Assembly: GCF_023241715.1 (NCBI RefSeq)
Contig: NZ_JALQCW010000038.1
Coordinates: 1-64,000, forward strand
Direction of reading: 5' to 3'
DNA from: Pseudomonas morbosilactucae
GTDB taxonomy: Bacteria > Pseudomonadota > Gammaproteobacteria > Pseudomonadales > Pseudomonadaceae
DNA length: 64,000 nt
The number at the start of each line of letters is the position of its first letter. The first letter of the stretch is position 1. Positions 1 through 7,788 of the stretch are shown here, one piece after another. The position numbers and the translations under genes are program-made. Below the pieces are notes generated by a model. It saw only the letters and a program-made list of their open reading frames with translations. It searched no databases and had not been told where the DNA came from.

Positions 1-630
1 ACGGGCAGCCCGGGTTGATCGAGACCCTGGATTCGATCCAGGCCATGTATGGCAGGCGATGTCGGCAGGCCCTGCAGCAAGTGCACGACCCGTGGCCGAG
101 GCAGTCACGGGAAATCGGCAAGGTGCTGGACCGTGATCGCGGCCATTGCCGAACGACCTAACCTGCTGGCCCTGAACGCCGCCATCGAAGCCGCCCGGGC
201 CGGGGAAAGCGGACGCGGTTTTGCCGTGGTGGCCGATGAGGTGCGCAACCTGGCGCGGCGCACCCAGGATTCCATCGAGCAGATTCGCGGGGTGATCGAG
301 CAGATCCAGGGCAGTACCCAGGCCCTGGTGACGTCGATGCACAGCAGCCACAGCCAGGCCCAGGACAGCGCCAGCCAAGTGCAGGATGCGGTGGCGGCGT
401 TGCAGCGCATCAGCCAGGCGGTGCTGGTGATCAGCGACATGAACCTGCAAATCGCCAGCGCCGCCGAGGAGCAGAGCGTGGTCGCCGAAGAGGTCAATCG
501 CAACGTGGCGGCGATCCGTCAGGTCACCGAAACCCTGAGCGGCCAGGCCGACGAATCGGCCCAGGTCAGCATCCAGCTCAACGACCTGGCGACCCAGCAA
601 CTGCGCCTGGCGGATCAGTTCCGGGTCTGA
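1..630 (+). pseudogene. Methyl-accepting chemotaxis protein, 3' part, reading frame broken near the window edge
   Basis: From about base 130 the frame ending at 630 encodes the hallmark chemoreceptor signalling hairpin (IAAIAE..NLLALNAAIEAARAGE, then GRGFAVVADEVRNLARR) followed by the descending coiled coil, so the product is the cytoplasmic domain that contacts CheA/CheW. Upstream the frame does not hold. GDVGR is read in the frame starting at 49, ALQQVHD and SREIGKVLD in the frame starting at base 3, and VIAAIAE in the 49 frame again, so at least two or three indels lie within 1-140. The normally invariant EQTN is ERPN. The N-terminal sensor lies outside the window. The gene is convergent with benE and overlaps its end by 16 bp. 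It is either a real pseudogene or poor sequence at a contig edge. Ligand unknown. Confidence 0.75.
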
Positions 631-1826
631 ACCCTTTCCACTGCGGCCGCCGCTACCCGTGGGCGGCGCAGGGTCAGCACGGCGTGGGCAGCGAGGCCGA
701 AGATCAGCCCCCAGAACGCCGCCGACAAGCCGAACAAAGACATGCCCGAGGCCGTGACCAGAAAGGTGATCAGCGCGGCCTCGCGGTCATGGGGCACCGC
801 CATGGCACCGCTCAAGGCACCGCCAATGGCCGCGAACAGCGCCAAGCCCGCCAGCGCCGCGATCAGCTCCCGGGGGAAGGCGCTGAACAGGGAAACCAGG
901 GTCGCGCCGAAGATCCCCAACACCAGGTAAAACACCCCGCCCATGACCCCGGCCATGTAGCGCTTGGCCGGGTCGGCATGGGCCTCGCGTCCGGTGCAGA
1001 TGGCCGCGGTGATCGCCGCCAGGGTCAGGCCGTGGCAGCCGAACGGCGCCAGCACCAGGCTGGCCAGGCCCGTGCTGGCGATGATCGGGCTGGCCGGGGT
1101 TTGATAGCCGTCGTTGCGCAGCACGGCGATGCCCGGGACAAATTGCCCGGTCAGGGCCACCACCACCAACGGCAGCGCCACGTTGAACAGCCCATGCCAA
1201 CTGAAGGCCGGGCTGATCCAATGGGGCGTGGCCAGGCCGATCACCAGGGCCGACTGCTGGATCTCCCCGGCCCCCAGGGAAATACCGCAGCCCACCAGCA
1301 GCACCGCCAACACCGCGTAGCGCGGCAACACCCGCCTGAACAGCAGGTAAGTGGCGAACATGGCCCCCACCAGCAGCGGCTTGTCGGCCATGGAACGGAA
1401 CAGTTGGGTGCCGAAACTGAAGAGGATCCCCGCCAGCATCGCTGCGGAAATCGCCGCCGGCAGCTTGCCGATGACCTTGTCGAAAATACCGCAGAGCCCC
1501 ACCAGCAGAATCAACGCACTGGCCACCAGGTAGGCGCCCACCGCTTCATTCAGGCTGATGCCCGGCAACAGCGCCACCAGCAACGCCGAGCCCGGCGCCG
1601 ACCAGGCGATGATCACCGGCACCTTGAAGCGCAGGCTGAGGACGATGCCCAGTACGCCGCTGCCGATGGAAATGGCCCAGACCCAGGACGCCAGCACCTC
1701 CTCGGGCAAACCGGCAGCCTTGGCCGCCTGGAAGATAATCACCAGGGGCCCGGCGTAGGAAATCAGCGTGGCGATAAAGCCGGCCACCACGGCCGACAGG
1801 GAAAAGTCCTTGAACAGGCTGTTCAT
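615..1826 (-). CDS. benE: Benzoate/H+ symporter BenE
   Basis: A 403-residue, very hydrophobic protein with about 12 predicted membrane segments, of the BenE family of benzoate:proton symporters in the inner membrane. Start: ATG at 1826 has GGAG 5 nt upstream. A GTG two codons earlier overlaps that Shine-Dalgarno and is less likely. It is the last gene of the run benABCDKE on the minus strand, 63 bp after benK. With benK it gives the cluster two unrelated uptake routes for benzoate. Family assignment rests on the overall protein pattern and context; substrate is inferred from the operon. Confidence 0.9.
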   Translation of the reverse strand: MNSLFKDFSLSAVVAGFIATLISYAGPLVIIFQAAKAAGLPEEVLASWVWAISIGSGVLGIVLSLRFKVPVIIAWSAPGSALLVALLPGISLNEAVGAYLVASALILLVGLCGIFDKVIGKLPAAISAAMLAGILFSFGTQLFRSMADKPLLVGAMFATYLLFRRVLPRYAVLAVLLVGCGISLGAGEIQQSALVIGLATPHWISPAFSWHGLFNVALPLVVVALTGQFVPGIAVLRNDGYQTPASPIIASTGLASLVLAPFGCHGLTLAAITAAICTGREAHADPAKRYMAGVMGGVFYLVLGIFGATLVSLFSAFPRELIAALAGLALFAAIGGALSGAMAVPHDREAALITFLVTASGMSLFGLSAAFWGLIFGLAAHAVLTLRRPRVAAAAVERVQTRN

Positions 1827-1889
1827 GCTCACTCCAAAACCGCGGGCGGCGCGGCGGCATCCGTGCTCGCCGCACCGCCCTGTAACGGG

Positions 1890-3218
1890 CTAGGCGCTGG
1901 CCTCGGCCAGGGGCTGAGTCCGAGCCGGGCGCTGATAGACAAAACACATGGCCAGGGCCGCCACCGCACCGGGAATGGCGAAAGCCATGAAGTTGTAGTG
2001 CAACGGCAACTGGATGCCCACCAGGGCACCGCCCAGGATCGGCCCGACAATCGCCCCGCTGCGCCCGATGCCCGAGGCCCAGCCAAGGCCGGTGGAACGC
2101 ATGGCCATCGGGTAGAACTGGGCGACGCAAGCATAGGCCAGGATCTGCGTGCCGATGGTGGTGGCGCCGGCAATCGCGATCAAGCCGTAAAGCACCGCCG
2201 TCGGGCTCTTGAAGCCCAGCAGGCTGATGGACAGCGCCGCCACCACAAAGAACGCCACCAGGACTTTTTGCAGCTTCAGCCGATCACCGATCCAGCCACC
2301 GCCCACGGCGCCGAAGATCGCCCCGAAGTTCAGCACCAGCAGGAACATCAGGCTCGACCCCAAACCATAACCGGCGCTGGCCATCAACTTGGGCAACCAG
2401 GAATTGAGGGCGTAGACCATCAACAGGCAGCAGAAAAATGCGACCCAGAGCATCAAGGTACTCAGGGCCCGGCCATCGCGAAACAGCTGCACCACCGGCG
2501 TGCCCGGAGCCTTGAGCGCGGCCTTGATGAACACGTCGCCGGCTTGCGGCACAAAGCTCGGTTCGATGCGCTGCAACACCTGCCGCGCCTCTTCCTCCCG
2601 ACCCTGACGCAGCATGAAGCCCACCGACTCCGGGAGGAACTTGAGGATCAGCGGCAACAGCAGCAAGGGAATCACCGCCACATAGAACACCGACTGCCAG
2701 CCGAAATTCGGCAGCAGCACAATGCCCAGGCTGGCCGACAGCATGCCACCCACTGAATAGCCGCTGAACATGATCGCCACCAGGGTGCTGCGGATTTTCT
2801 TCGGCGCGTATTCGCTCATCAGCGCCACCACGTTGGGCATCACCCCGCCGATGCCGAGGCCGGCGATAAAGCGGCAGATGCCGAACTCCGTGGGGTTGCG
2901 GGCAAAGCCGTTGAGCACGGTAAAGCCGCTGAACAGGATCACGCAGACCGCGATCACCTTCTTGCGCCCGATACGGTCCGACAGCGAACCGAAAAACAGC
3001 GCACCGAACATCATGCCGAACAACGCGTAGCTGCCCAGGGTCCCGGCCTGCAGCGGGGTCAGCCCCCACTCCTGCATCAGCACCGGCAGCACCACGCCGT
3101 AGATCACCAGGTCGTAGCCGTCGAAGATGATGATCAGCGCGCACCAGAACAGCACGCGCCAGTGGAAGGCGTTGAAACGCGCCTCGTCGATCAGGGTATT
3201 GCTGTCTATTTTTCGCAT
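1890..3218 (-). CDS. benK: Benzoate MFS transporter BenK (aromatic acid:H+ symporter family)
   Basis: A 442-residue major facilitator protein. It carries the aromatic-acid/H+ symporter signature FDGYD at residues 32-36 and the MFS loop motif DRIGRKK at 81-87 between helices 2 and 3, with a central cytoplasmic loop near 205-245. It should import benzoate with protons across the inner membrane. It lies between benD and benE in the benzoate operon. The leader carries AAAAACAACAACAAGAG (3228-3244, minus strand) ending in the Shine-Dalgarno, a strong match to the A-rich site bound by Hfq/Crc, so catabolite repression at translation is likely. Confidence 0.92.
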   Translation of the reverse strand: MRKIDSNTLIDEARFNAFHWRVLFWCALIIIFDGYDLVIYGVVLPVLMQEWGLTPLQAGTLGSYALFGMMFGALFFGSLSDRIGRKKVIAVCVILFSGFTVLNGFARNPTEFGICRFIAGLGIGGVMPNVVALMSEYAPKKIRSTLVAIMFSGYSVGGMLSASLGIVLLPNFGWQSVFYVAVIPLLLLPLILKFLPESVGFMLRQGREEEARQVLQRIEPSFVPQAGDVFIKAALKAPGTPVVQLFRDGRALSTLMLWVAFFCCLLMVYALNSWLPKLMASAGYGLGSSLMFLLVLNFGAIFGAVGGGWIGDRLKLQKVLVAFFVVAALSISLLGFKSPTAVLYGLIAIAGATTIGTQILAYACVAQFYPMAMRSTGLGWASGIGRSGAIVGPILGGALVGIQLPLHYNFMAFAIPGAVAALAMCFVYQRPARTQPLAEASA

Positions 3219-3227
3219 GGCATCTGA

Positions 3228-3244
3228 CTCTTGTTGTTGTTTTT
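3228..3244 (-). promoter_or_regulatory. Putative Hfq/Crc A-rich translational repression site of benK
   Basis: Minus-strand AAAAACAACAACAAGAG merges into the AAGAG Shine-Dalgarno 9 nt before the benK ATG. It contains perfect AAnAAnAA matches, the motif by which Hfq with Crc blocks translation of catabolic mRNAs in pseudomonads. Binding itself is inferred. Confidence 0.65.
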
Positions 3245-3314
3245 AGAGACCGGGTGGACGTGTTGTTTGGGGGTTGAGGTTGGGGGTTGATTCAGGGGGA
3301 CCTTGGCGTGGCGG

Positions 3315-3460
3315 ATCGCCGGCAAGCCGGCTCCTACAAACCCCCTGCAACACCCTGCCCCCTGTAGGAGCTGGCTTGCCAGCGATGGCGCCCTCAAGGC
3401 CTATGCAACATCCAAGGCCCTCATCGCCGGCAAGCGGGCACCGGCAAGCCGGCTTCTACA
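3315..3460. repeat. Cluster of three REP elements between benD and benK
   Basis: Three copies of the Pseudomonas REP sequence: 3315-3338 (minus orientation of GGAGCCGGCTTGCCGGCGAT), 3363-3386 (opposite orientation, so the two form an inverted pair), and 3423-3460. The third is expanded by an internal partial duplication of CCGGCAAGC. They fill most of the 249-bp benD-benK gap and may fold or attenuate in the operon transcript. Confidence 0.85.
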
Positions 3461-3467
3461 TAGGGGG

Positions 3468-4241
3468 TCAGCCTTGGTCGCCACCGCCTACGGGCATGAC
3501 CATGCCGGTGATGTAGGAGGCTTCGTCGGAGGCCAGGAAGAGGATCGCCGCGGCCTGTTCGTCGATGGTGCCGTAGCGTTTCATCTGGGAGCTGTCGAGG
3601 GTCTGGTCGACGATCTGCTGATACCAGACTTTCTCTTCCGGGCTCTGTTCGGCGCTGTTGCGGGGGATGCGTCGTGGCGGCGCTTCGGTGCCGCCGGGGG
3701 CGGTGGCATTGACCCGGACGCCGCGCCCGGCGGTTTCGAAGGCCAGGCAGGCGGTCAGGGCATTCACCCCGCCCTTGGCCGCGCCATAGGGCACGCGGTT
3801 GATGCTGCGGGTGGCGATGGACGAAACGTTGACGATGGCGCCGCTGCCCTGCTCCAGCATGAACGGCAGCGCGGCGTGGCAGCACCACAGGGTCGGGAAC
3901 AACGAACGGCGGACTTCGGCTTCGATCTGCGCCGGCTCGTAGTGCTCGAAGGGTTTGGCCCAGATGGTGCCGCCGACGTTGTTGACCAGCACGTCGAGGC
4001 GGCCGAAACGCTCGACAGCGGCGGCCATGACGCGTTCGCATTCGGCGTATTGCTCAAGGTCGGCGGTCAGGGCCAGCACCGGGTACTGGGCGGCCAGTTC
4101 GGCCTGGAGTTCGAACACCAGTTCGGAGCGGTCCACCAGGATCAGGCTGGCGCCCTCCTCGGCCAGGCGCTCGGCGACACGCCGGCCGATGCCTTGGGCG
4201 GCGCCGGTGACCAGGGCGACTTTGTTTGGGAAGCGGTTCAT
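3468..4241 (-). CDS. benD: 1,6-dihydroxycyclohexa-2,4-diene-1-carboxylate dehydrogenase BenD
   Basis: A short-chain dehydrogenase of 257 residues that oxidises the cis-diol made by BenABC to catechol, with loss of CO2 and reduction of NAD+. Visible features are the Rossmann motif GAAQGIG (13-19), NNVGG at 87-91, the catalytic serine region NVSS (138-141) and the Tyr152/Lys156 pair (YGAAK). Start: ATG at 4241 with GAGG 6 nt upstream; an in-frame ATG at 4301 lacks a ribosome site and would add a non-family extension. It is separated from benC by 87 bp containing a REP, unusually loose for this operon. Confidence 0.95.
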   Translation of the reverse strand: MNRFPNKVALVTGAAQGIGRRVAERLAEEGASLILVDRSELVFELQAELAAQYPVLALTADLEQYAECERVMAAAVERFGRLDVLVNNVGGTIWAKPFEHYEPAQIEAEVRRSLFPTLWCCHAALPFMLEQGSGAIVNVSSIATRSINRVPYGAAKGGVNALTACLAFETAGRGVRVNATAPGGTEAPPRRIPRNSAEQSPEEKVWYQQIVDQTLDSSQMKRYGTIDEQAAAILFLASDEASYITGMVMPVGGGDQG

Positions 4242-4290
4242 GGCGACCTCGGGGGTTAGGGTTGAGGAGCTGGGTGTGGATGCGGGCCTC

Positions 4291-4314
4291 ATCGCCGGCA
4301 AGCCGGCTCCTACA
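4291..4314. repeat. Single REP element between benC and benD
   Basis: One REP copy of 24 bp, beginning ATCGCCGGCAAGCCGG and ending CTCCTACA, with no inverted partner nearby. Confidence 0.8.
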
Positions 4315-4328
4315 ACGGCGATATGGGC

Positions 4329-5342
4329 TCAGGCGGCGCTGGCGGCGAATTTCTCGTAGTAGAAGTTCGCCGGGGCGATGCCTTGTTCGCGGATGAACTG
4401 GCTCACGGCCTCGACCATCGGCGGCGGGCCGCACAGGTACACATCCACATCCCCGCCATTCAGGTGCCGGGGTTCGATGTGCTGGGTCACGTAGCCCTTG
4501 AGCGGGTGCTGGCTCTCGGGGTTGGCCACGCAGGCGCTGAAGCTGAAGTTGGGGATGCGCGCGGCAAAGGCTTCCAGGCGGTCCAGCTCCACCAGGTCGA
4601 AGTCGTTGGTCACGCCGTAAATCAGGTGCAACGGATGCTCGCTGCCCTGCTCGGCAATTTTCTCCAGCATCGCGGTAAACGGCGCAAGGCCGGTGCCGCC
4701 GGCCAGTAGCAACAGCGGCCGACGAATGTCCCGCAGGTAGAAGCTGCCCAGAGGGCCGGCCAGGGTCATGCTGTCGCCGGCCAAGGCCCGCCCGGTAAGG
4801 AAGCTGCTCATCAACCCGCCGGGCACGTTGCGGATCAGGAAGCTGACCTCGCCGTCGCGCTGCAGGGAGCTGAAGGAATAGGCCCGGGTCTGCTCGCTGC
4901 CGGGCACCCCGAGGTTGACGTACTGCCCCGGCAGAAACGCCAGCTTGCTCAGGGACTCGCCCTTGATCGACAGGGCGATGGTGCTGTCGGAGAGCTGGCG
5001 CACCGCGCTGATGCTGGCACTGAAGGTCGCCTGCGCCGTGCGGCAGACGTCGGACGAGGCCGGCACCCGCACCACGCAATCGCTCAAGGCGCGCATCTGG
5101 CACGTGAGGACAAAACCCTGCTCGGCCTCGTCGGCGGTCAAGGCGTCTTCGATGTATTCCTCGCCCAGGTCATAACGCCCGGCCTCGGCAAAGCATTTGC
5201 AGGTGCCGCAGGCGCCGTCGCGGCAGTCCAGGGGGATGTTGATGCCTTGACGATAGGCTGCGTCGGCCACGGTTTCCCCGGCGTTGGCAGCAACGAAACG
5301 GGTCACCCCGTCTTCGAAGTTGAGTGCGATTTGATGGGTCAT
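4329..5342 (-). CDS. benC: Benzoate 1,2-dioxygenase electron transfer component BenC
   Basis: A 337-residue NADH:ferredoxin-type reductase passing electrons from NADH via FAD and a [2Fe-2S] centre to the BenAB oxygenase. The N-terminal plant-type ferredoxin domain has Cys40, 45, 48 and 81 (CRDGACGTC and LTC). The FAD-binding RAYSFSS follows near 140, the NAD-binding AGGTGLAPF near 205-215, and a C-terminal CGPPPMVE motif near 310. The order ferredoxin-FAD-NAD is that of class IB ring-hydroxylating dioxygenase reductases. It starts 10 bp after benB. Confidence 0.96.
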   Translation of the reverse strand: MTHQIALNFEDGVTRFVAANAGETVADAAYRQGINIPLDCRDGACGTCKCFAEAGRYDLGEEYIEDALTADEAEQGFVLTCQMRALSDCVVRVPASSDVCRTAQATFSASISAVRQLSDSTIALSIKGESLSKLAFLPGQYVNLGVPGSEQTRAYSFSSLQRDGEVSFLIRNVPGGLMSSFLTGRALAGDSMTLAGPLGSFYLRDIRRPLLLLAGGTGLAPFTAMLEKIAEQGSEHPLHLIYGVTNDFDLVELDRLEAFAARIPNFSFSACVANPESQHPLKGYVTQHIEPRHLNGGDVDVYLCGPPPMVEAVSQFIREQGIAPANFYYEKFAASAA

Positions 5343-5352
5343 GGCAGTCGCC

Positions 5353-5841
5353 TCAGAGGTGGTAGAAATCGACGACCTGGCGAACGTAATCGTTCTTCAG
5401 GATGACTTTCTTGGCCTTGATCAGCGGGTTGTCGCCGCGCACATCCAAGGTGTAGAAACTGCTGCCGAAGTAGCTGTCCACGGTCTTGTAGCGAAAGCTC
5501 AGGGTGTGCCAGTTGAAGCGCACCGTGCACAGGCCGTCGGCCTGTTCCAGCAGCTCGATGTTGCTCAGGTTGTGCGAGGTGCGGGTGTCGGGAATGCTCG
5601 CGCTGGAGCGTTCGGTCTTGATCCGGAACACCCGGTCTTCCAGGCCGCAACGGTTGCCGTACCAGATCAGCGAAATTTCCCGCTGTGGGTCTTCGGTCAA
5701 CTCGTCGTTGTCATCCCAGGACGGCATCCAGAAGGTAGCGTCGGGGGCATAGAGTTCCAGCCAGCTGTCCCAGTCCTTGTCGTCCAGGTAGCGGGCCTCG
5801 CGGTACAGAAAGTCGCGCACGGCGTCGTAGGAAAGGCTCAT
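5353..5841 (-). CDS. benB: Benzoate 1,2-dioxygenase small (beta) subunit BenB
   Basis: The 162-residue beta subunit of the ring-hydroxylating oxygenase, an SnoaL/NTF2-like fold without cofactors that packs with BenA to form the alpha3-beta3 hexamer. The length and the start YDAVRDFLYREARYLDDKDW are typical. Its ATG overlaps the benA stop codon (ATGA), which suggests coupled translation and equal stoichiometry. Confidence 0.95.
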   Translation of the reverse strand: MSLSYDAVRDFLYREARYLDDKDWDSWLELYAPDATFWMPSWDDNDELTEDPQREISLIWYGNRCGLEDRVFRIKTERSSASIPDTRTSHNLSNIELLEQADGLCTVRFNWHTLSFRYKTVDSYFGSSFYTLDVRGDNPLIKAKKVILKNDYVRQVVDFYHL

Positions 5842-7202
5842 TGCACGGCCTCCACGGCGATCTTGCGGGACTCGTCGGCCGCCAGGGCGCGGAGCATGGT
5901 TTCCTGCCAGTACTTGTGCTGCATCACGAACAGGCCTTCGTCTTCGGTGCGCACGCCGCTGAGGATCGGGTGCAGGTCAATCTCTTTCGCCGCCTCGTCC
6001 GGGCCTTCGACCCAGTGCTCGGCCCCGCGGGACATGTCGTTCCAGGCGCTGGTGCTGCCCTGGTAGCCCATCTGGCAGGAACGGAATTCCTCCAGGTCGT
6101 CGGGGGTGGCCATGCCGCTGACGTTGAAGAAGTCTTCGTACTGGCGAATGCGGCTGGAGCGGGCGTGGTCGCTTTCGCCCTTGGGCGCGATGCAGTAGAT
6201 GGTGATTTCGGTGCGGTCCACGGAGATCGGCCGGGCAATGCGGATCTGCGAGCTGAACTGGTCCATCAGGTAGACGTTGGGGTACAGGCACAGGTTGCGC
6301 GAGTTCTCGATCATCCAGTCGGCGCGGGCCTGGCCAAAGTCCTGGGCCAGTTCGTCGCGGCGCTCGTAGAGCGGGCGGTCTTCGGGGTTGGACCAGCGGG
6401 TCCAGAGCAGCATGTGGCCCTTGTCGAAGGAGTAGAAACCACCGCCCTGCTTGGCCCAGCTGCCGGCGCTCATGGTGCGGATGTCTTCACCCGCCTCGCG
6501 CTGCTTGCGCTGGTTCTGGGTGGCGGCGTAGTTCCAGTGCACCGAGCTCACGTGGTAGCCGTCGGCACCGTTTTCGGCGGTGAGCTTCCAGTTGCCTTCG
6601 TAGATGTAGCTGGACGAACCGCGCAGCACTTCCAGGCCGTCGACGGACTGGTCGACGATCATGTCGATGATCTTCGCCGACTCGCCCAGGTGCTCCACCA
6701 GTGGCGCCACATCGGCCTTGAGGCTGCCGAACAGGAAGCCGCGATAGGACTCGAAACGCGCCACCTTGGTCAGGTCGTGGGAGCCTTCGCAGTTGAAGCT
6801 CGACGGGTAACCTGCGGCGGCCGGGTCCTTGACCTTGAGCAGCTTGCCGGAGTTGTTGAAGGTCCAGCCATGGAACGGGCAGGTGTAGGACGACTTGTTG
6901 CCGGTCTTGTGTCGGCAGAGCATGGCGCCGCGGTGGCTGCAGGCGTTGAGAAAGGCGTTGAGCACCCCGTCCTTGTTGCGCGCAATAAAGATCGATTGGC
7001 GGCCCATGGTGGTGGTGTAGTAATCGTTGTTGTTGGGGATCTGGCTCTCGTGGGCCAGGTACAGCCAGTTGCCTTCGAAGATGTGTTGCATCTCCAGGTC
7101 GAACAGCCGGGGGTCGGTGAACATCTCCCGCTTGCAACGGTAGACGCCTTGCTCTTTATCTTCTTCAAGCAGGGAGTGAAGGTATTCGGGTCGCAGGGAC
7201 AT
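5838..7202 (-). CDS. benA: Benzoate 1,2-dioxygenase large (alpha) subunit BenA
   Basis: A 454-residue catalytic subunit that dihydroxylates benzoate to the 1,2-cis-diol. The Rieske [2Fe-2S] ligands are Cys88, His90, Cys108 and His111 (CSH...CPFH), and the mononuclear-iron site has Asp214, His217 and His222 (ENGADGYHVSSVH). Start: ATG at 7202 lies 8 nt after GGAGG; an ATG at 7217 sits within that ribosome site region and is less likely. It is the first gene of benABCDKE. Upstream lie a two-box BenR operator, a -10 hexamer and an A-rich Crc-like site. Confidence 0.97.
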   Translation of the reverse strand: MSLRPEYLHSLLEEDKEQGVYRCKREMFTDPRLFDLEMQHIFEGNWLYLAHESQIPNNNDYYTTTMGRQSIFIARNKDGVLNAFLNACSHRGAMLCRHKTGNKSSYTCPFHGWTFNNSGKLLKVKDPAAAGYPSSFNCEGSHDLTKVARFESYRGFLFGSLKADVAPLVEHLGESAKIIDMIVDQSVDGLEVLRGSSSYIYEGNWKLTAENGADGYHVSSVHWNYAATQNQRKQREAGEDIRTMSAGSWAKQGGGFYSFDKGHMLLWTRWSNPEDRPLYERRDELAQDFGQARADWMIENSRNLCLYPNVYLMDQFSSQIRIARPISVDRTEITIYCIAPKGESDHARSSRIRQYEDFFNVSGMATPDDLEEFRSCQMGYQGSTSAWNDMSRGAEHWVEGPDEAAKEIDLHPILSGVRTEDEGLFVMQHKYWQETMLRALAADESRKIAVEAVQ

Positions 7203-7216
7203 GGCCGCCGCCTCCA

Positions 7217-7224
7217 TTGTTTTT
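7217..7224 (-). promoter_or_regulatory. Putative Hfq/Crc site in the benA leader
   Basis: Minus-strand AAAAACAA (AAnAAnAA) lies 1 nt before the GGAGG Shine-Dalgarno of benA, so bound Hfq/Crc would occlude ribosome entry. The motif is short; its placement and repetition at benR, benK and benF are what support it. Confidence 0.5.
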
Positions 7225-7237
7225 ATCAGGCAGGCTC

Positions 7238-7300
7238 ATGCTAGGGCGGGGGTTGAAGGGACAATATCCGTTGCGTGCAGACCACTATCCGTTTTCTGCA
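7238..7300 (-). promoter_or_regulatory. benA promoter with two-box BenR (XylS-type) operator
   Basis: On the minus strand two direct repeats of TGCA-N6-GGATA occur at 7297-7286 and 7276-7265, with starts 21 bp apart. The -10 hexamer TAGCAT (7243-7238) begins exactly 21 nt after the second box. This is the layout known for the XylS-activated Pm promoter and for benA promoters bound by BenR, where the proximal box overlaps the -35 region. Benzoate-activated BenR is therefore expected to start transcription here. Confidence 0.88.
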
Positions 7301-7330
7301 AGGTGCCGGGTGGTGACGGTCTTCAGCGTT

Positions 7331-7780
7331 GTGTTGGGCTGGCGGGCCTCATCGCTGGCAAGCCAGCTCCTACAGGGGGGCCTGCCCGCAACATCATTGT
7401 AGGAGCCGGCTTGCCGGCGATGGCGGTCTTGAGCGTTGTGTTCGGCTGGCGGGCCTTATCGCTGGCAAGCCAGCTCCTACAGGGGGGCAGCCCAGAACAC
7501 CGTTGTAGGAGCCGGCTTGCCGGCGATGGCGGTCTTGAGCGTTGTGTTGGGCTGGCGGGCCTCATCGCTGGCGAGCCAGCGCCTACAGGGGGCCAGCCCG
7601 CAACACCGTTGTAGGAGCCGGCTTGCCGGCGATGGCGGTCTTGAGCGTTGTGTTGGGCTGGCGGGCCCTATCGCTGGCGAGCCAGCTCCTACAGGGGCTA
7701 GCTCGCAGAACCATTGTAGGAGCCGGCTTGCCGGCGATGGCGGCTTCCGGGACGCTATCGCTGGCGAGCCACCTACGGGA
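7331..7780. repeat. 106-bp tandem repeat, each unit an inverted REP pair
   Basis: Four near-identical units begin at 7331, 7438, 7544 and 7650 (periods 107, 106, 106), each opening with GTGTTGGGCTGGCGGGCC or a close variant. Every unit holds one REP in each orientation (for example 7351-7374 and 7398-7421), followed by a spacer GGCGGTCTTGAGC. A degenerate fifth half-unit follows to about 7780. This BIME-like array fills the rest of the 586-bp gap between the benA promoter and the end of benR. I see no gene in it. Confidence 0.93.
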
Positions 7781-7788
7781 GCGTGGGG

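Noticed and set aside
684..2756. A 690-codon open frame antisense to benE and benK
   Set aside because: Its product is a low-complexity Q/R/H/G/A-rich string, the usual shadow of a GC-rich gene on the other strand. Similar long antisense frames opposite serS, clpA, idh, nuoG and nuoL were discarded for the same reason.
7331..7780. CRISPR-like look of regularly spaced repeats
   Set aside because: The whole 106-bp unit repeats, spacers included, and the core is the genome-wide REP sequence found at six other places in the window. There are no cas genes.
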